DNA of 64,000 bases from Streptomyces hygroscopicus subsp. hygroscopicus (GCF_001553455.1 NZ_BBOX01000030.1:1-64000); one strand, 5' to 3'; numbered from the stretch's first letter, positions 8,399 to 18,822 are shown. A program made the numbers and translations. The notes: generated by a model not told the origin, from the sequence alone.

Positions 8399-8871
8399 GT
8401 CGAGGAGAACCGAAGACTCGTGATCAGGCTCCCGACTTGCGTGGATGATTCATCGGTACCCGCACGACGACCGCCAGTCCGGGTGCATCCCTCTGACCAG
8501 GGCGGATGACGTTCTCGGCAAGCGCAGCGCTGATGGCAGCTGCGCGAGAGCGCCAGCTCCAGCGACCGCGGCCAGATTTCGGGAAACCCGATGCACCCGC
8601 CCCCACCAGGACGGATGAGATTTCCGGCAAGGGCAATGCTGCCACCAGGAACTGATCGCCGAACTGGGCCTGCGCCTGGGCGAGCCGTGGAACCTCACCG
8701 GCCTCGCCCAGGGCTGCCGGCACACCGGACGCTGGGACAGCCTGGTCACCGTCAAACCCCTCGACCTGACCGGCGGAAGTGGGCTCTCCGGCCAACGCGA
8801 CGGCGCTGCGCTGACACCGCGGGCCCGCCCGCCGCCGGCCGGCCCGGGGCGTCAACGAGGCTGCGGCCAGG
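8399..8871. other. Mosaic of element ends and short coding-like remnants
   Basis: Three near-repeats of an element-end motif (a GGA(T)GA core with GTTCTCGGCAAG or TTTCCGGCAAGG) lie at about 8480-8520 and 8600-8640. A comparable stretch is near 3430-3470. At 8650-8819 the plus strand reads ELIAELGLRLGEPWNLTGLAQGCRHTGRWDSL without stops; it looks like a torn piece of a gene, which I cannot identify. Confidence 0.4.
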
Positions 8872-11169
8872 TCACCTGCGCAGGCACTCGATCTGGTAGT
8901 CGCCGGTCTCCTCGTCGATCGTGACGCCGTGTGTCTCGCTGCGGAAGCCGGGGAAGTGACGGTCGAAGCTCTCCAGGGCCGTGAGGTACCGCAGGAGGGG
9001 GCCGACGGTGTCACCGGTGGATTCCCCGGGCATGAGGACCGGGATGCCGGGTGAGGTGACGGTGACCATGGCGGCCGCCACCCGGTTCGCGGCGTCGGCG
9101 ATCCGGATCCGCTCCGTGCCGCCACGCACCAGACGCTGATAGCAGTGCTGCGGAGGCCGGACCGGCTCCGGGAGCTGCTGGAAGGCTGTGTCCAGCAGCT
9201 CCACCAGACGGGCCGAACGCAGTCGGCCGTACATCTGCCGGCACAGCTCGCGCAGGGTCAGCCCCGCGTAGCGGCGCGGATGCGCGGCTACGGCGGCGGG
9301 CAGCACCCGGTCGAGAGGGGCGTCGGCGTCGTACAGGGCCTTGAAGTCCATCAGGGCGTCCAGCAGCGTGCCCCACTTGCCCTTGGTGATGCCCATGGAG
9401 AACAGGATCAGCGTGGTGTAGCTGTCGGTTTTCTCGACGACGATGTTCCGCGTGGCCAGGTACGTCGTCAGAACGCGGGCCGGGATGCCCTCCTCGGCCA
9501 TGTCGCCGGCGGCGGTGATGCCGGGGCAGGTCAGGGTGACCTTGACGGGGTCCAGCATGCAGTGCCCCTCGGTGAGCCCGGGGAAGCCGTGCCAGGCGGC
9601 ACCGGGCTCCAGCAGCCAGCAGGAGTGCGTGGTGCGCGCAGCAGTTCCGGCGGGGCCTCGTCGAAGGGCGGCGCGCGCCGGTGGCCGGGTCGGTGACGGA
9701 GTCCGGCTGCCAGACGCCGAAGAACCAGCCCGGCCGGTCCCCGGCGCTCTCCACCCGCTTGCGCAGGCGGACCATTTCCTGACGGAAGCGGATCGCCTCC
9801 GTCACCGCCTCGTCGATGAGCCATTCGCCCTGGGGGCCGTCCATCATCGCGGTGGCCACGTCCAGCGAGGCGATCATCGGGTACAGGGGCGAGGTGGTGC
9901 CGTGCATCATCAGGGCCTCGTTGAAGCGGTCGTGCTCCACCGGTGCCCGCGGTGCGGGTCGCACGTGCACCATCGCGGACTGCGACAGCGCCGCGATCAG
10001 CTTGTGCGTCGACTGGGTCGCGAACACCGTGGGCCGCTCCGGCCCGGGGAAGGTCCGCTCGTCCACCGCCATGCCGTACCGGCCGGTGTACAGCGGGTGG
10101 AATCGGGCGTAGGCGAACCAGGCTTCGTCGAAGTGCACTCGCGGTGTACTGCCCGCGAGCGCTCGCGCGGTCGCGACGGCGTCGTAACTGAGCCCGTCAT
10201 AGGTGGAGTTGGTGAACACCGCGTACTGAGGCAGCGGCGACACCGCGGCCTCGGCCAGCGGATGCACCGCGAGCCGGGCCGCGATCGCCTCCGGCGCCAG
10301 CTCGGCCGGTGGCAGCGGGCCGGCCAGGCCGTAGCCGTTGCGGGTGGGAACCAGGTAGACGGGGCGGGCCCCGGAGACGACCAGCCCCTGCAGCACCGAC
10401 TTGTGGAGTTGCGGTCCACCAGCGCCAGCTCGTCGCGGGTGACGCTGAAGTGGCCGATCAGGCGGTTGCAGGTGGAGTCGCCGTGCAGTACGAAGTAGGT
10501 GGAGTCGGTCCGAAGACGCGGGCGGCGTTGCGCTCGGCCTCGCCGATCGGTCCAGTGTGCTCGAACAGCGAACCCGGTTCCTCGACCGAGATCGACAGGT
10601 CGCTGCGCAGTAGCCGCTCGCCGAAGTAGTCGTGGAAGGCCCGCCCCGCCGCTGACTTCGGGAAGGCGACACCGCCGGAGTGCGCCGGGGTGTGCCAGGA
10701 GTACTCGTGGGCGTCGTCGAAGCGGCGCAACGCCCGGAAGAACGGCGGCAGCACGTCCTCCCGGTAGGCCCGGGCGGCACTGGTGATGCGGCCGCGATGA
10801 ATCCCGGAGTGTCCTCCAGCGGCCACACGTATCCGACGACCGTCTCCGACACCCACAGCGGCAGATCGCGGACCCCTCCTCAGTCATGATCAGGAAGACC
10901 GGCAGGTCCCGGAAACGCCGGCCGATCCGGCGGAGGACGACGGGCCCGCCGTCCTCCACGCCGCCGCCGGGCAGATCCCAGGCGACCAGTGCCGCCGCCA
11001 GCCCCGCCTCGGTACGCAGCACCGCGTCCGCGTCCTGCGCGTCGACGGCCCAGCGCACCTCGAAGCCGCCGGCCTCGACGGCATCCCGGATCTTCCGCAG
11101 CTGCTCCGCCCTGGCGCCCTCGGCGCGCGGGTGCTCCGGTACCGCCATCAGAACCCTGCTGTCGGCCAT
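8872..11169 (-). pseudogene. Orn/Lys/Arg decarboxylase, multiply frameshifted
   Basis: All domains of a biodegradative PLP decarboxylase are present, but in alternating frames. The N-terminal wing domain starts at ATG 11169 (MADSRVLMAVPEHPRAEGARA). Then follow VVGYVWPLEDTPGFIA, YREDVLPPFFRALRRFDDAHEYSWHTPAHSGG and FVLHGDSTCNRLI. The PLP-lysine region VFATQSTHKLIAALSQSAMVHV is intact, as is the C-terminal domain from HCMLDPVKVTLTCPG to the stop. At least five shifts are needed, near 10880, 10790, 10510, 10405 and 9660. The intact enzyme would decarboxylate lysine, ornithine or arginine to a polyamine precursor in the cytoplasm. With so many lesions it is a decayed gene rather than a single sequencing slip. 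Confidence 0.85.
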
Positions 11170-11213
11170 GGCTGTCCTCCCCTCCCCGGGTGGCCGCCCG
11201 GCCACGAGGTCCG

Positions 11214-13217
11214 CGCAGCCGATTTCGAGTGGGCGGTCAAGCACAGCAAGGGCGGCTTCCCCTGGGCCCTGACTCAGGCGAAGAATACGGGGAAGAAGAC
11301 GCTCGTCCCGGACGAGACCACGGCGACATGACCACGGCGACATCCATCACCTATGCGAACCCCGACGGCACGCTCACCTCCGAGCTCACCGCCGGTCCGG
11401 CCCGCATCCAGCAGGACGGCCGGTGGGTGGACGTGCATGCCAGGCTGACGACAGCAGCGGACGGCAGAGTGAAGGCGAAAGCGCACCCGAATGGCCTGGA
11501 GCTCAGTGGCGGGGGCGGCACACCCGCGAAGTCGTTGAAGGCCGCAGATGAGGCCACGGCCCGCGACCTGGTCACTCTGGGGAAGGGCACCGAGCAGGTC
11601 ACCCTGCAGTGGAAGGGCGGCCTGCCCAAACCCGACCTGGATGGCACCCGCGCCACCTACAGGGATGCGCTTCCCGGCGCCGATATCGTCGTCGAGGCCA
11701 CCCGCACCGGCTTCGAGCAGTACGTGAAGCTGGACCATCGCCCCACCGACGCCTACAGCTACACGATGCCGCTGAAAGCCAAGGGCTTGAAAGCCGCCGC
11801 GCGGACGGACGGCTCCGTTCTCTTCACCGACGCGAAGACGGGCGCCGAGCGGGCCGTGATGCCCGCTCCGGTGATGTGGGACGCGTCCGTGGACAAGGCA
11901 TCGGGCAAGCATGAGAACCGGCACCCGGTGAACATCAAGGTGGTCGACAGGGGCAACGGCGAAGTCGACCTTGTTGTCACCCCCGACAGGGCGTGGCTGG
12001 CCGACCCGGCGACCCAGTACCCGGTCACCGTCGACCCGTCGACGGCAAACCTGACAAACGTCTTCGATACCTACGTTCAGCAGGGTGAGACCGGGGATCT
12101 ATCCACCGACGTCGAGCTGGACTTCGGGAACCCCGGCACCACCAACAGCGATGGCACGCCGCGTACCGCCAGGTCGTTCATCACCTGGAACACCGCGGCG
12201 TTCAAGGACGCACTGGTCACGAACGCGGACGTCAGCCTGTGGAACTTCCACTCCGGCAACGACGACTGCAAGGCGTACGAGTGGACCATCTGGGACACCA
12301 CCGCCTCGCGGTGGACGAAACAGCCGACATGGCAACAGCAGTACCACTCGTCCACCCAGACCAAGGGCAATCCTGCCTGCACCACCGCCCCGGACGGCTG
12401 GATCAGCGCGGACGTCACCACTCTGGTGCAGAGTTGGTCCTCTGCTCTGGACGGCAAGGGCCACATGGGGCTGCGCGCGGCCACGGACGACGTCAAGGCA
12501 TGGAAGCGCGTCAACTCCGCTAACGCCACGTCCAACCCGCCGAAGCTGAACGTCACCTGGAACTACCGTCCTGGGGACGGCATCGCGCAGCAGGCCGGCC
12601 CGCCCTTCAAGTCCTACGCTGGGTTGTGGGCCGTGAACACCACCACCCCCACTCTGCGGGACAAGTTCTCGGATGCGGACGGCGACACCGTCAATGGCAC
12701 CTTCCAGGTCTACGACGCGGCGACGAACAAGCCCATCACCACTCCGGCCGGAGAGGGCTTGATCGTCTCCGAGTTTGTCAAGCCCGGTGAGTGGGCGAGC
12801 GTGAAGGTGCCGGCCGGGCAACTGGTCAACGGCAAGACGTACAAATTCCGCACGAACGCCTACGACGGCACTCACTACAACCTGAACTTCTCTCCGTGGC
12901 GGGAGTTCGTCGTGGACACTACAGCCCCCGGTGTGCCGAAGAGCGTCGTGTCGGAAACGTACCCGGAGAACCTGCCGGGCGGTGCCGTGGGGGAGCAGGG
13001 TCGGTTCGACGTCGATACCGGCGTCGATGACGCCCGCGAGGTGGAGTACCGGATCGGGCCGGCCGACACCGACGACGGTGGTAACAGCGGTAACACCAGC
13101 ACTGATGGATGGCAGCGCACCCCGACGACCAACAACGGATTCGCCGCCAAGGCCTCGTTCTACGCTGCCCCTGCCGACGACGGCAACGGGCACGCCCACC
13201 TGGTGGACATCCGGTAG
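11214..13217 (+). pseudogene. DNRLRE/RHS polymorphic toxin, N-terminal piece
   Basis: Matches the N-terminal region of giant secreted Streptomyces DNRLRE-domain RHS proteins. The reading TSITYANPDGTLTSELTAGPARIQQDGRWVDV continues through GTEQVTLQWKGGLPKPDLDGTRATYRDALPGADIVVEATRTGFEQYVKL. A DNRLRE-type beta-sandwich follows (FDTYVQQGETGDLSTDVELDFGNPG to DVTTLVQSWSS), then Ig-like modules (WREFVVDTTAPGVPKSV). The signal peptide is missing and the frame stops at 13217, long before the RHS repeats. Upstream coding sequence (11214-11329) is out of frame because of a 14-bp tandem duplication at 11316-11343. ATG 11328 could restart translation for 629 residues, without export. The RHS core with a similar style lies at 16978-18822. 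Confidence 0.82.
11316..11343 (+). repeat. Exact 14-bp tandem duplication that breaks the toxin frame
   Basis: GACCACGGCGACAT occurs twice in direct succession. Removing one copy joins ...LVPDETTA to TSITYANPDGTL in one frame. The lesion looks like a slippage event. Confidence 0.85.
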
Positions 13218-13259
13218 GCGTGCCCCTCTTTCCCCTCGCCTACGTCAATGGAGGACACG

Positions 13260-13886
13260 ATGAGCGACATTCTGCCCGCCTGGACCGCCATCACCGACTG
13301 GCTGGCGGTGCACGCGCCCGCCTCGCACGCCACCTTACGGCCGGGCGCTGCCGTGGCCGAGGTTCGTTCCACCGAGGACGAGCTGGGGCTGAGCCTGCCC
13401 CCCGACCTGGCCACGCTGCTGATGGTGTGCGACGGAACGGTCGATGCTTCAGCCCATGACCGCGACCCTGACGAGTACGACCCGGGCCTGTTCCTCGCCC
13501 AGCATCATCTGCTACCGCTTGAGGAGATCGCGCATGTCCGGGGCCGGGGAGGGAACACCGACCCGTTCTGGGGCGCATGGATTCCGTTCGCCGTCACCGA
13601 CTACTCCCTGCCCCCGTGGGGCGGCCTGGCAATCGACGTCGAAGGCCGCCTCGCCACCTTCAACCAGGACGGCGGTGAGCCGCCGTCAACGCCGCTCACC
13701 TCCCCTGGGTACGGATCCCTCAGCGAGTTCCTGGACACTGTTGCTGAAGCCCTCACTCAAGGCACCGGCCCGTTGATGGCCGAGGCCACACCCGGGTTTC
13801 ACCGGGGCGCACTGGTATGGGGGCCGTTGCCGGGCGAGGGCGCTCCATGGACCTCGGCGCACCCGAAGGACGGCTCCACAGCCTGA
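13260..13886 (+). CDS. SMI1/KNR4-family immunity protein
   Basis: A 208-residue cytoplasmic protein of the SUKH superfamily, which typically neutralises polymorphic-toxin effectors. Typical features are an N-terminal helix (WTAITDWLAVHAP), the motif TEDELGLSLPPDLATLLMVCDGT (about 38-60), LLPLEEIAHVRG, and the core strand WGAWIPFAVTDYSLPPWGGLAIDVEGRLATFNQDGG, then a terminal helix SLSEFLDTVAEALTQG. The start ATG 13260 has GGAGG (13250-13254) five bases ahead. It stands 42 bases after the broken toxin frame, the standard toxin-then-immunity order. No cognate toxin tip is visible between them, so it is an orphan immunity gene, perhaps kept against toxins from relatives. Confidence 0.85.
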   Translation: MSDILPAWTAITDWLAVHAPASHATLRPGAAVAEVRSTEDELGLSLPPDLATLLMVCDGTVDASAHDRDPDEYDPGLFLAQHHLLPLEEIAHVRGRGGNTDPFWGAWIPFAVTDYSLPPWGGLAIDVEGRLATFNQDGGEPPSTPLTSPGYGSLSEFLDTVAEALTQGTGPLMAEATPGFHRGALVWGPLPGEGAPWTSAHPKDGSTA

Positions 13887-14349
13887 GGGCAGCGCGATAC
13901 GGCCATGAGACAGACCGGGGAGCAAATAGCGAGCGGTTGTCAGTCATCCCTGTCCAGCGATGACGCGCAGCACGTGCAGCGGGCCCCTGGCACAGATCAT
14001 TCATGGTAGGACCGATGTGCCGTTGGTACACACGCAATTGATTGGGAGACGGCATCGAAGCTGTCGGCGAAGTAGCCGCCGCGGTCGCGGCTGATGACCT
14101 GACCGACTTGGTATGCTTGCCGAAGTCTATGAGGTAGTTGTGTGCCTGCGGCGTGTGCGGTGGAGAGGTTGGTCCTGTGCTGGGTGTGGCTCCGGGCGTG
14201 TACTGCACATATGCGACGCCCGGTCATGATGCCAGATCCCAGGCACCTTGGGACGCAGAGGCCGAGAAGGGTGGACTCCTTTACTCGTCTGATTGCGCGT
14301 CAGCGTGACCTGGGAGAACGGACCGGAGCATGCCGCTCAGCCTCGACGC
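13887..14349. other. No recognisable gene
   Basis: Frames on both strands are short and not gene-like in composition. Two AT-richer patches (about 13980-14060 and 14090-14130) suggest foreign or decayed sequence. No repeat or RNA gene was recognised before the tRNA-derived copy at 14350. Confidence 0.4.
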
Positions 14350-14396
14350 GACTGGGGGGCAAGGGAGCGCAGCTTCAAATCCTGTCGTCCCGACCA
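14350..14396 (+). repeat. Attachment-site repeat, copy 3 (diverged)
   Basis: Diverged copy of the tRNA-Pro 3' half, ending with TTCAAATCCTGTCGTCCCGA and CCA. Similarity continues past the tRNA end for about 45 bases (GTCGGAGGCC...GCGGCC), matching the downstream flank at 1783-1834. It has several substitutions in the anticodon and T-arm part and no 5' half, so it is not a functional tRNA. An integrase remnant lies to its right, as for copy 2. Confidence 0.75.
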
Positions 14397-14534
14397 GCGT
14401 TTTCGTAGGTCGGAGGCCCTTTTCCAGAGATGGGGAAGCGGCCTTCTTCGTGTTGTGCGGCGTGGTGGTCGCATGCACGCCCTGGGGTGTGGAGGCGCCG
14501 GGTGAACTGGCGGCCGGGGCGGTGAAGTAGGGCA

Positions 14535-14853
14535 GCGTGAGGTGTGCACGTACGCCTTCGTCTCCAGCCAAGTCGTGAGGTAGTCGGCGACGGTCTGGTT
14601 GGGGTCGGCGTTGAACCCGCTCGCCCTCGAGGATCCGCCGCAGCGCGGCCTGGGCGGCGTTTTGGGTGGGGAGGCCGCCGCGGCCGATGGTGGTGCGGTG
14701 GTGGTCGGGGGCGGGGAGGTCGACGGCGAAGGTCCAGCTGCCGTGCTCACTGTCGTTGGTCAGTCGTGGGCAGTGGGTTCCGATCTGGTGGCGGTGTGTG
14801 TCGCGGCATCCGCAGCGCCGGTAGATTCGGCCACAGTGGGTGACGGAGCGCAT
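14535..14853 (-). pseudogene. Tyrosine integrase, N-terminal fragment (frameshifted)
   Basis: From ATG 14853 the minus strand reads MRSVTHCGRIYRRCGCRD, then CPRLTNDSEHGSWTFAVDLPAPDHHRTTIGRGG. This is the Arm-type DNA-binding N-terminus of Streptomyces element integrases (RCGC, HGSW.FAVDLP, RGGF). Near 14630 the frame shifts and continues NADPNQTVADYLTTWLETKAYV, the start of the SAM-like core-binding domain. The catalytic domain is gone. Its 3' end points at the att-like copy 3. The Arm-type domain would bind arm sites beside att. Confidence 0.75.
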
Positions 14854-15588
14854 GGAGATCGCCTCCTGGGTTTGGTGCGATGTGTCGACGATCCCAGTCT
14901 CCGTCGACGGGCTCACCATGCGATCACCTCAGGCTCCATAGCCCTCTGAGCTGGGTGTTCTCCTTGTTGTGGCCACACGTGCCGAGAGCTGCTGCTCAGG
15001 GCGCGAAGGCGAAAATAGTGTGCCAAGCACCCGGAAATTGCGTCCCCCGAGGTGACCTGCGGTTTCGGGCCCGTAGGGCAGAGGCCCGGGCCGAAGCCGC
15101 GCTCGAAGCGGTCGACCGGCAGCACACCGCCCTGCCAGAGGAGAGGATGATTACCCAGGGCTGATCATCAACCTGGCGAGAAGGTGATGGGCCTCAACGA
15201 GCAGCTCGCCGAGATCGGCAGGCTCATTGCGGTCCGGTTTCGCGAGCACGACCTCGCCGACGTGACGCGGCGACGAACGACTCTTATGGCTGAGGTGCAA
15301 CATGCGCGCCGGAAACTCTGCGCTACCAATCTGGACGTATCCTCCGCTCCCCCCAAGCCCAACGTCTTTGAGGGCGTCTGCGGCACTGCCTGTCTCTTCG
15401 AGCCTCCGCGGATCGCGGACCGCGCGCACGCGAGTGCCCACGCGCCGTTGGACCCGGCGAGCATGTGGCTGACTGTGACCCGTGGTGCAGCGTGGCGCAG
15501 GGCTGATGCGGGTGCTGGGCGAGGGGCGCACGGAGGTCCCGTGCGGGGGCTGTTCATGGGCGGGCGATCCTGCCGCCATCTCTACGTC
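14854..15588. other. Coding-like remnants of unknown origin
   Basis: Two plus-strand stretches look coding but do not form a clean gene. One is about 15060-15164 (RFRARRAEARAEAALEAVDRQHTALPEERM, stop at 15164). The other runs from ATG 15187 behind GAGAAGG (MGLNEQLAEIGRLIAVRFREHDLADVTRRRTTLMAEVQHARRKL). Both are charged, helical and possibly coiled-coil, as in plasmid or element accessory proteins. I cannot name the family. Confidence 0.35.
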
Positions 15589-15696
15589 CTTTGGAGACAG
15601 CGGATGGCGCTTGCCGCCGGCCGAAGGAAGGTCGACGGCAAAAGCCCAGGTACCGTGCCTCGACCCGTCCTGGAGCCGGGGCGGCTGGCACCCTAC
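15589..15696 (-). pseudogene. Second integrase N-terminal remnant
   Basis: The minus strand reads RLQDGSRHGTWAFAVDLPSAGGKRHPLS, the same Arm-type signature as the remnant at 14535 but a different sequence. No continuation is found. It implies a third integrase lineage in the array. Confidence 0.62.
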
Positions 15697-16292
15697 TGCC
15701 GGCCATCCGGGCGACGGCACCCGCCACGCCGGCACACGCGGCCGCGTTCACGGTTCACCTCCGGTGGGGGAGTGCGTGATCCCACCGTGGAGTGCGTGAC
15801 CCCACCGTGGAGGCGCCCGCGGTAAAAGGTGGCTGATCACGTGTAGCAAGGCGGCTGCCACCAACCAAGGCTCATCGAGGAAACTGACCGGCGGCGCCCC
15901 CTGGCGGGTGCGTGTGGCAGCGTCAGGCTTCGTCGCGCTGTTCGTGCTGGGCCGTCGGCGGGCGGGCTCGAAGGAGTGGGGTCCTATCTGGTGAGCTGGG
16001 GTAGTTGCTCGGTAACAGGTGCAGTAGCCCGCGTCAGGCGCATTGGACTCGGGCCTCACCGCGAACAGGGTCTGAGGAGCCGGTAGTAGGTGGCCCCAGA
16101 GAAGGCCGGTCAGGAGGCCGCCGACCTGATCGCAACCGCTCGTCCACCCCGTGTCTGCGATGTTCCGCAGTCGGCTGCTCATGGCAAACAGTTCCGACCG
16201 CGTGAAGTCCTACCCCGTGGCTGTGGCCTCGGCTGTCCGGGTCCCAGAGCTTTCCAGCCAGGCCACATCCTTATGCAGCCACGCCGGCTCGG
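15697..16292. other. No recognisable gene
   Basis: Nothing coding could be supported. The right end leads into a transposase remnant. A near-tandem direct repeat of about 20 bases (GTG/GAGTGCGTGA(T/C)CCCACCGTGGA) lies at 15770-15812. Confidence 0.35.
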
Positions 16293-16511
16293 CGCGACCC
16301 GCAGCACAAGGGGTTCGTCCCGCAGCCGAAGCGGTGGAGTGTCGAGCAGACCTACGGGATCCTGATACTGCACCGGCGCCTGGTCCGCGACTACGAACAC
16401 CGCCCTTCCTCCTCGTCCTCCCGCGTCTACTGGGCCATGACCCATGTGATGGTCCGGCGCCTCACCGGCGCGAACGTCCCCACCTGGCGCGAAGCGGCGG
16501 TGGCCGCGTGA
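16293..16511 (+). pseudogene. IS5-like (IS1647-type) transposase, C-terminal fragment
   Basis: Reads RDPQHKGFVPQPKRWSVEQTYGILILHRRLVRDYEHRPSSSSSRVYWAMTHVMVRRLTG to a stop at 16511. The RW.VE.T.G.L..HRRL.RDYE pattern is the terminal Glu region of IS5/IS1647 DDE transposases. Everything before the C-terminal block is missing. The stop codon overlaps the GTG start of the next gene. Confidence 0.75.
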
Positions 16512-16906
16512 ATGTCCAGCCTCTCCTTCAGGCACTGGACATCCAGGAGGAAGCCGCCCGGGCTCAGGCCGACGACCTGCGAAGGCAGATCGAGGGCCTG
16601 CAGACCCGGCTGCGGGAGGCCGAGACACACCTCGAGCACCTCGCGATCACACGCAAGACCGTCACCAGCCTCGCCGACCGGATCCCCGCCTCCCCGCCGG
16701 AACTACCCGAGCATCCGGACTACGCCCGCATCCTCACCGTTTTCAACGAGGCTACGGGACCACTGCGGGCCAAGGACGTCTGCCAGTCTCTCGGCCACGA
16801 ACTCCTGCCCAAGAACGTCGAGGGCATCCGAGCCAAGCTCAAGCGTCTGGTCAAACTCGGCGTCCTCACTGAAGCCGACATGGGCAGCTTCGCCAGGAAG
16901 CAATAG
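16508..16906 (+). CDS. Small coiled-coil/winged-helix-like protein overlapping the transposase stop
   Basis: A 132-residue protein starting at GTG 16508, which overlaps the transposase TGA (GTGA), a hallmark of translational coupling. Residues about 10-48 (DIQEEAARAQADDLRRQIEGLQTRLREAETHLEHL) form a coiled coil with clear heptads. Residues about 70-130 (DYARILTVFNEATGPLRAKDVCQSLGHELLPKNVEGIRAKLKRLVKLGVLTEADMGSF) look like a winged helix-turn-helix that counts repeated domain boundaries. It is probably an accessory gene of the IS5-like element, perhaps a repressor or target-choice factor. I do not know a functional description. The frame is intact although the transposase is truncated. Confidence 0.65.
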   Translation: MNVQPLLQALDIQEEAARAQADDLRRQIEGLQTRLREAETHLEHLAITRKTVTSLADRIPASPPELPEHPDYARILTVFNEATGPLRAKDVCQSLGHELLPKNVEGIRAKLKRLVKLGVLTEADMGSFARKQ

Positions 16907-16977
16907 TCACCGCCACGACCAGCATCCCTGACGCAACCCTCGCCCAGAAACGGACATCACCTCACGAACCGACCACT

Positions 16978-18822
16978 CAGGCGGACATCTGGGACGAGAC
17001 CGCGTCCCCCTCGGGCATACCCGTGCAAACCGAGGGCAGCCAAGCCCCCGTCCAGACCGACACAACCTACGACGGCGCCGGGCGGGCCACCAAGACGGTC
17101 ACCAAGAACTACGGTGTCACCCGCTGGACCACCGAGAGCACCTACACCGGCGACACCGTCACCACCAGCGCCCCCGCCGGCGGTCAGGGTGTCGCCGAGG
17201 TCACCGATGTCCGCGGGCAGACCACCGAGCGCCGCGAATACGCCAGCCCCAAGCCGACCGGCTCCGAATTCGCCACCACCGGCTTCACCTACACCCCCGG
17301 CGGTCTGCAGAAGACCATCACCGGTCCGGACAAGGCCACCTGGTCCTACTCCTATGACCTGGCCGGACGGCAGGTCGAGGCAGACGACCCGGACAAGGGC
17401 AAGACCACCACCAGTTACAACGCCCTCGACGAGGTCACCAGCAGCACCAACGCCGAGAAACAGACCCTCGTCTACGACTATGACGAACTTGGCCGCAAGA
17501 CGGGCATGTGGAGTGGCACCAAGACGGATGCCAACAAGCTCGCCGCCTGGACCTTCGACACTCTGGCCAAGGGGCAGCAGGACACCGCTGTCCGCTATGA
17601 CGGAGGCCTGGCGGGCAAGGCGTACACGCGGAAAGTGACCGAGTACGACAGCCTCTACCAGGTCAAGAGCAGCGAGCTCACGCTTCCCGACGAGGATCCG
17701 CTCGTCAAGGCGGGAGTGCCCAAGACCCTGGCCTTCACCACCGGCTACCGCCTCGACGGCACCATCAGCCAGAGTCGTGAACCGGCTGTAGGCGGACTCG
17801 CCGCCGAGACAGTCTCCTACACCTACAACGCCACCGGCCAGCAGCTCACCTCCCTGGGCACCACCGGATACCTCCAAGGCGCCGCGTTCTCCCCGCAGGG
17901 TGATCTGCGTCAACTGACCGTGGGCATGTCCGGGACCAGTTCGGCGAAGAAGGGCTACCTCAACTACGACTACGAGCCCGGCACCCGCCGCCTGACCCGC
18001 TCCTACGTCACCGACGACGTCCACGGCTACATGCCGCAGGAGCTGAAGTTCACCCAGGACGACGCGGGCAACGTCACCTCCATCTTCGACAGTACGACAC
18101 TCGGAGGCACGGGCAAGGCCGACTACCAGTGCTTCGCATACGACGGCTACCGCCGCATGACCGAGGCCTGGACCCCGGCCACCGCCAACTGCGCCACCAC
18201 CGGCCGCACCACCGCCAACCTCGCCGGCGCCGCCCCCTACTGGGCCAGCTACCGCTACAACACCGCAGGCCAGCGCGGTGAACAGACCGAACACACCACA
18301 GCCGGCGACACCAAAACCACGTACACCTACGGCACGGAGACCGGCCAGCCCCACCCGCTCACCAAAACCGAGACCAACGGCGGCACACCCCGCACCTACA
18401 CCTACGACAAGACCGGCAACACCACCGGTCGTCCCGGCACCCAGGCCACTCAGACCCTGACCTGGAATTCCGAAGGCAAGCTCGCCACCACCGCCGAACC
18501 CGCCGCCGGCAGCAAACCCGCCACCGCCACCGGCTACCTCTACGACGCCGACGGCGAACTCCTCATCCGCCGCGCCACCACCACCGACGGCGACACCGTC
18601 CTCTACCTCGGCGCCACCGAAGTACGCCTCACCGTCAAGGGCGGGACCAAGACCCTGTCCGGCACCCGCTACTACACGGCCAACGGCCAGACCATCGCCG
18701 TCCGCACCGCCAGCACCGCCAGCACCGCGACCACCGGCACCAAACTGTCCTTCCTGGCCGCGGACCACCACGGCACCTCCAGCATCGCCCTGGACGCCAC
18801 CACCTACGCCATCACCAAGCGC
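16978..18822 (+). pseudogene. RHS repeat core of a polymorphic toxin, truncated at both ends
   Basis: About 615 codons of RHS/YD repeats. Repeated units of the form YDGAGR, YDLAGRQVEADDPDKGKTTTSYNALDEVTS, YDELGRKTGMWSG, YRYNTAGQRGEQTEHT and YTYDKTGNTTGRPG are visible. The shell-closing core region RYYTANGQTIAVRT then FLAADHHGTSSIALDATTYAITKR follows. The next conserved step (RY..PFG..RG) and the variable toxin tip are missing because an IS5-like element joins at about 18823. The left end also begins mid-repeat. RHS shells encapsulate and deliver C-terminal toxins; here both delivery N-terminus and effector are lost. It may have been contiguous with the piece at 11214-13217. Confidence 0.88.

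Noticed and set aside
14350-14396. A third tRNA gene
   Set aside because: No 5' half, mismatches in the T arm and anticodon stem. It cannot fold as a tRNA.
16957-18771. A 604-codon Gly/Val-rich minus-strand frame
   Set aside because: It is antisense to the RHS repeats; its repetitiveness merely mirrors the YD repeats.
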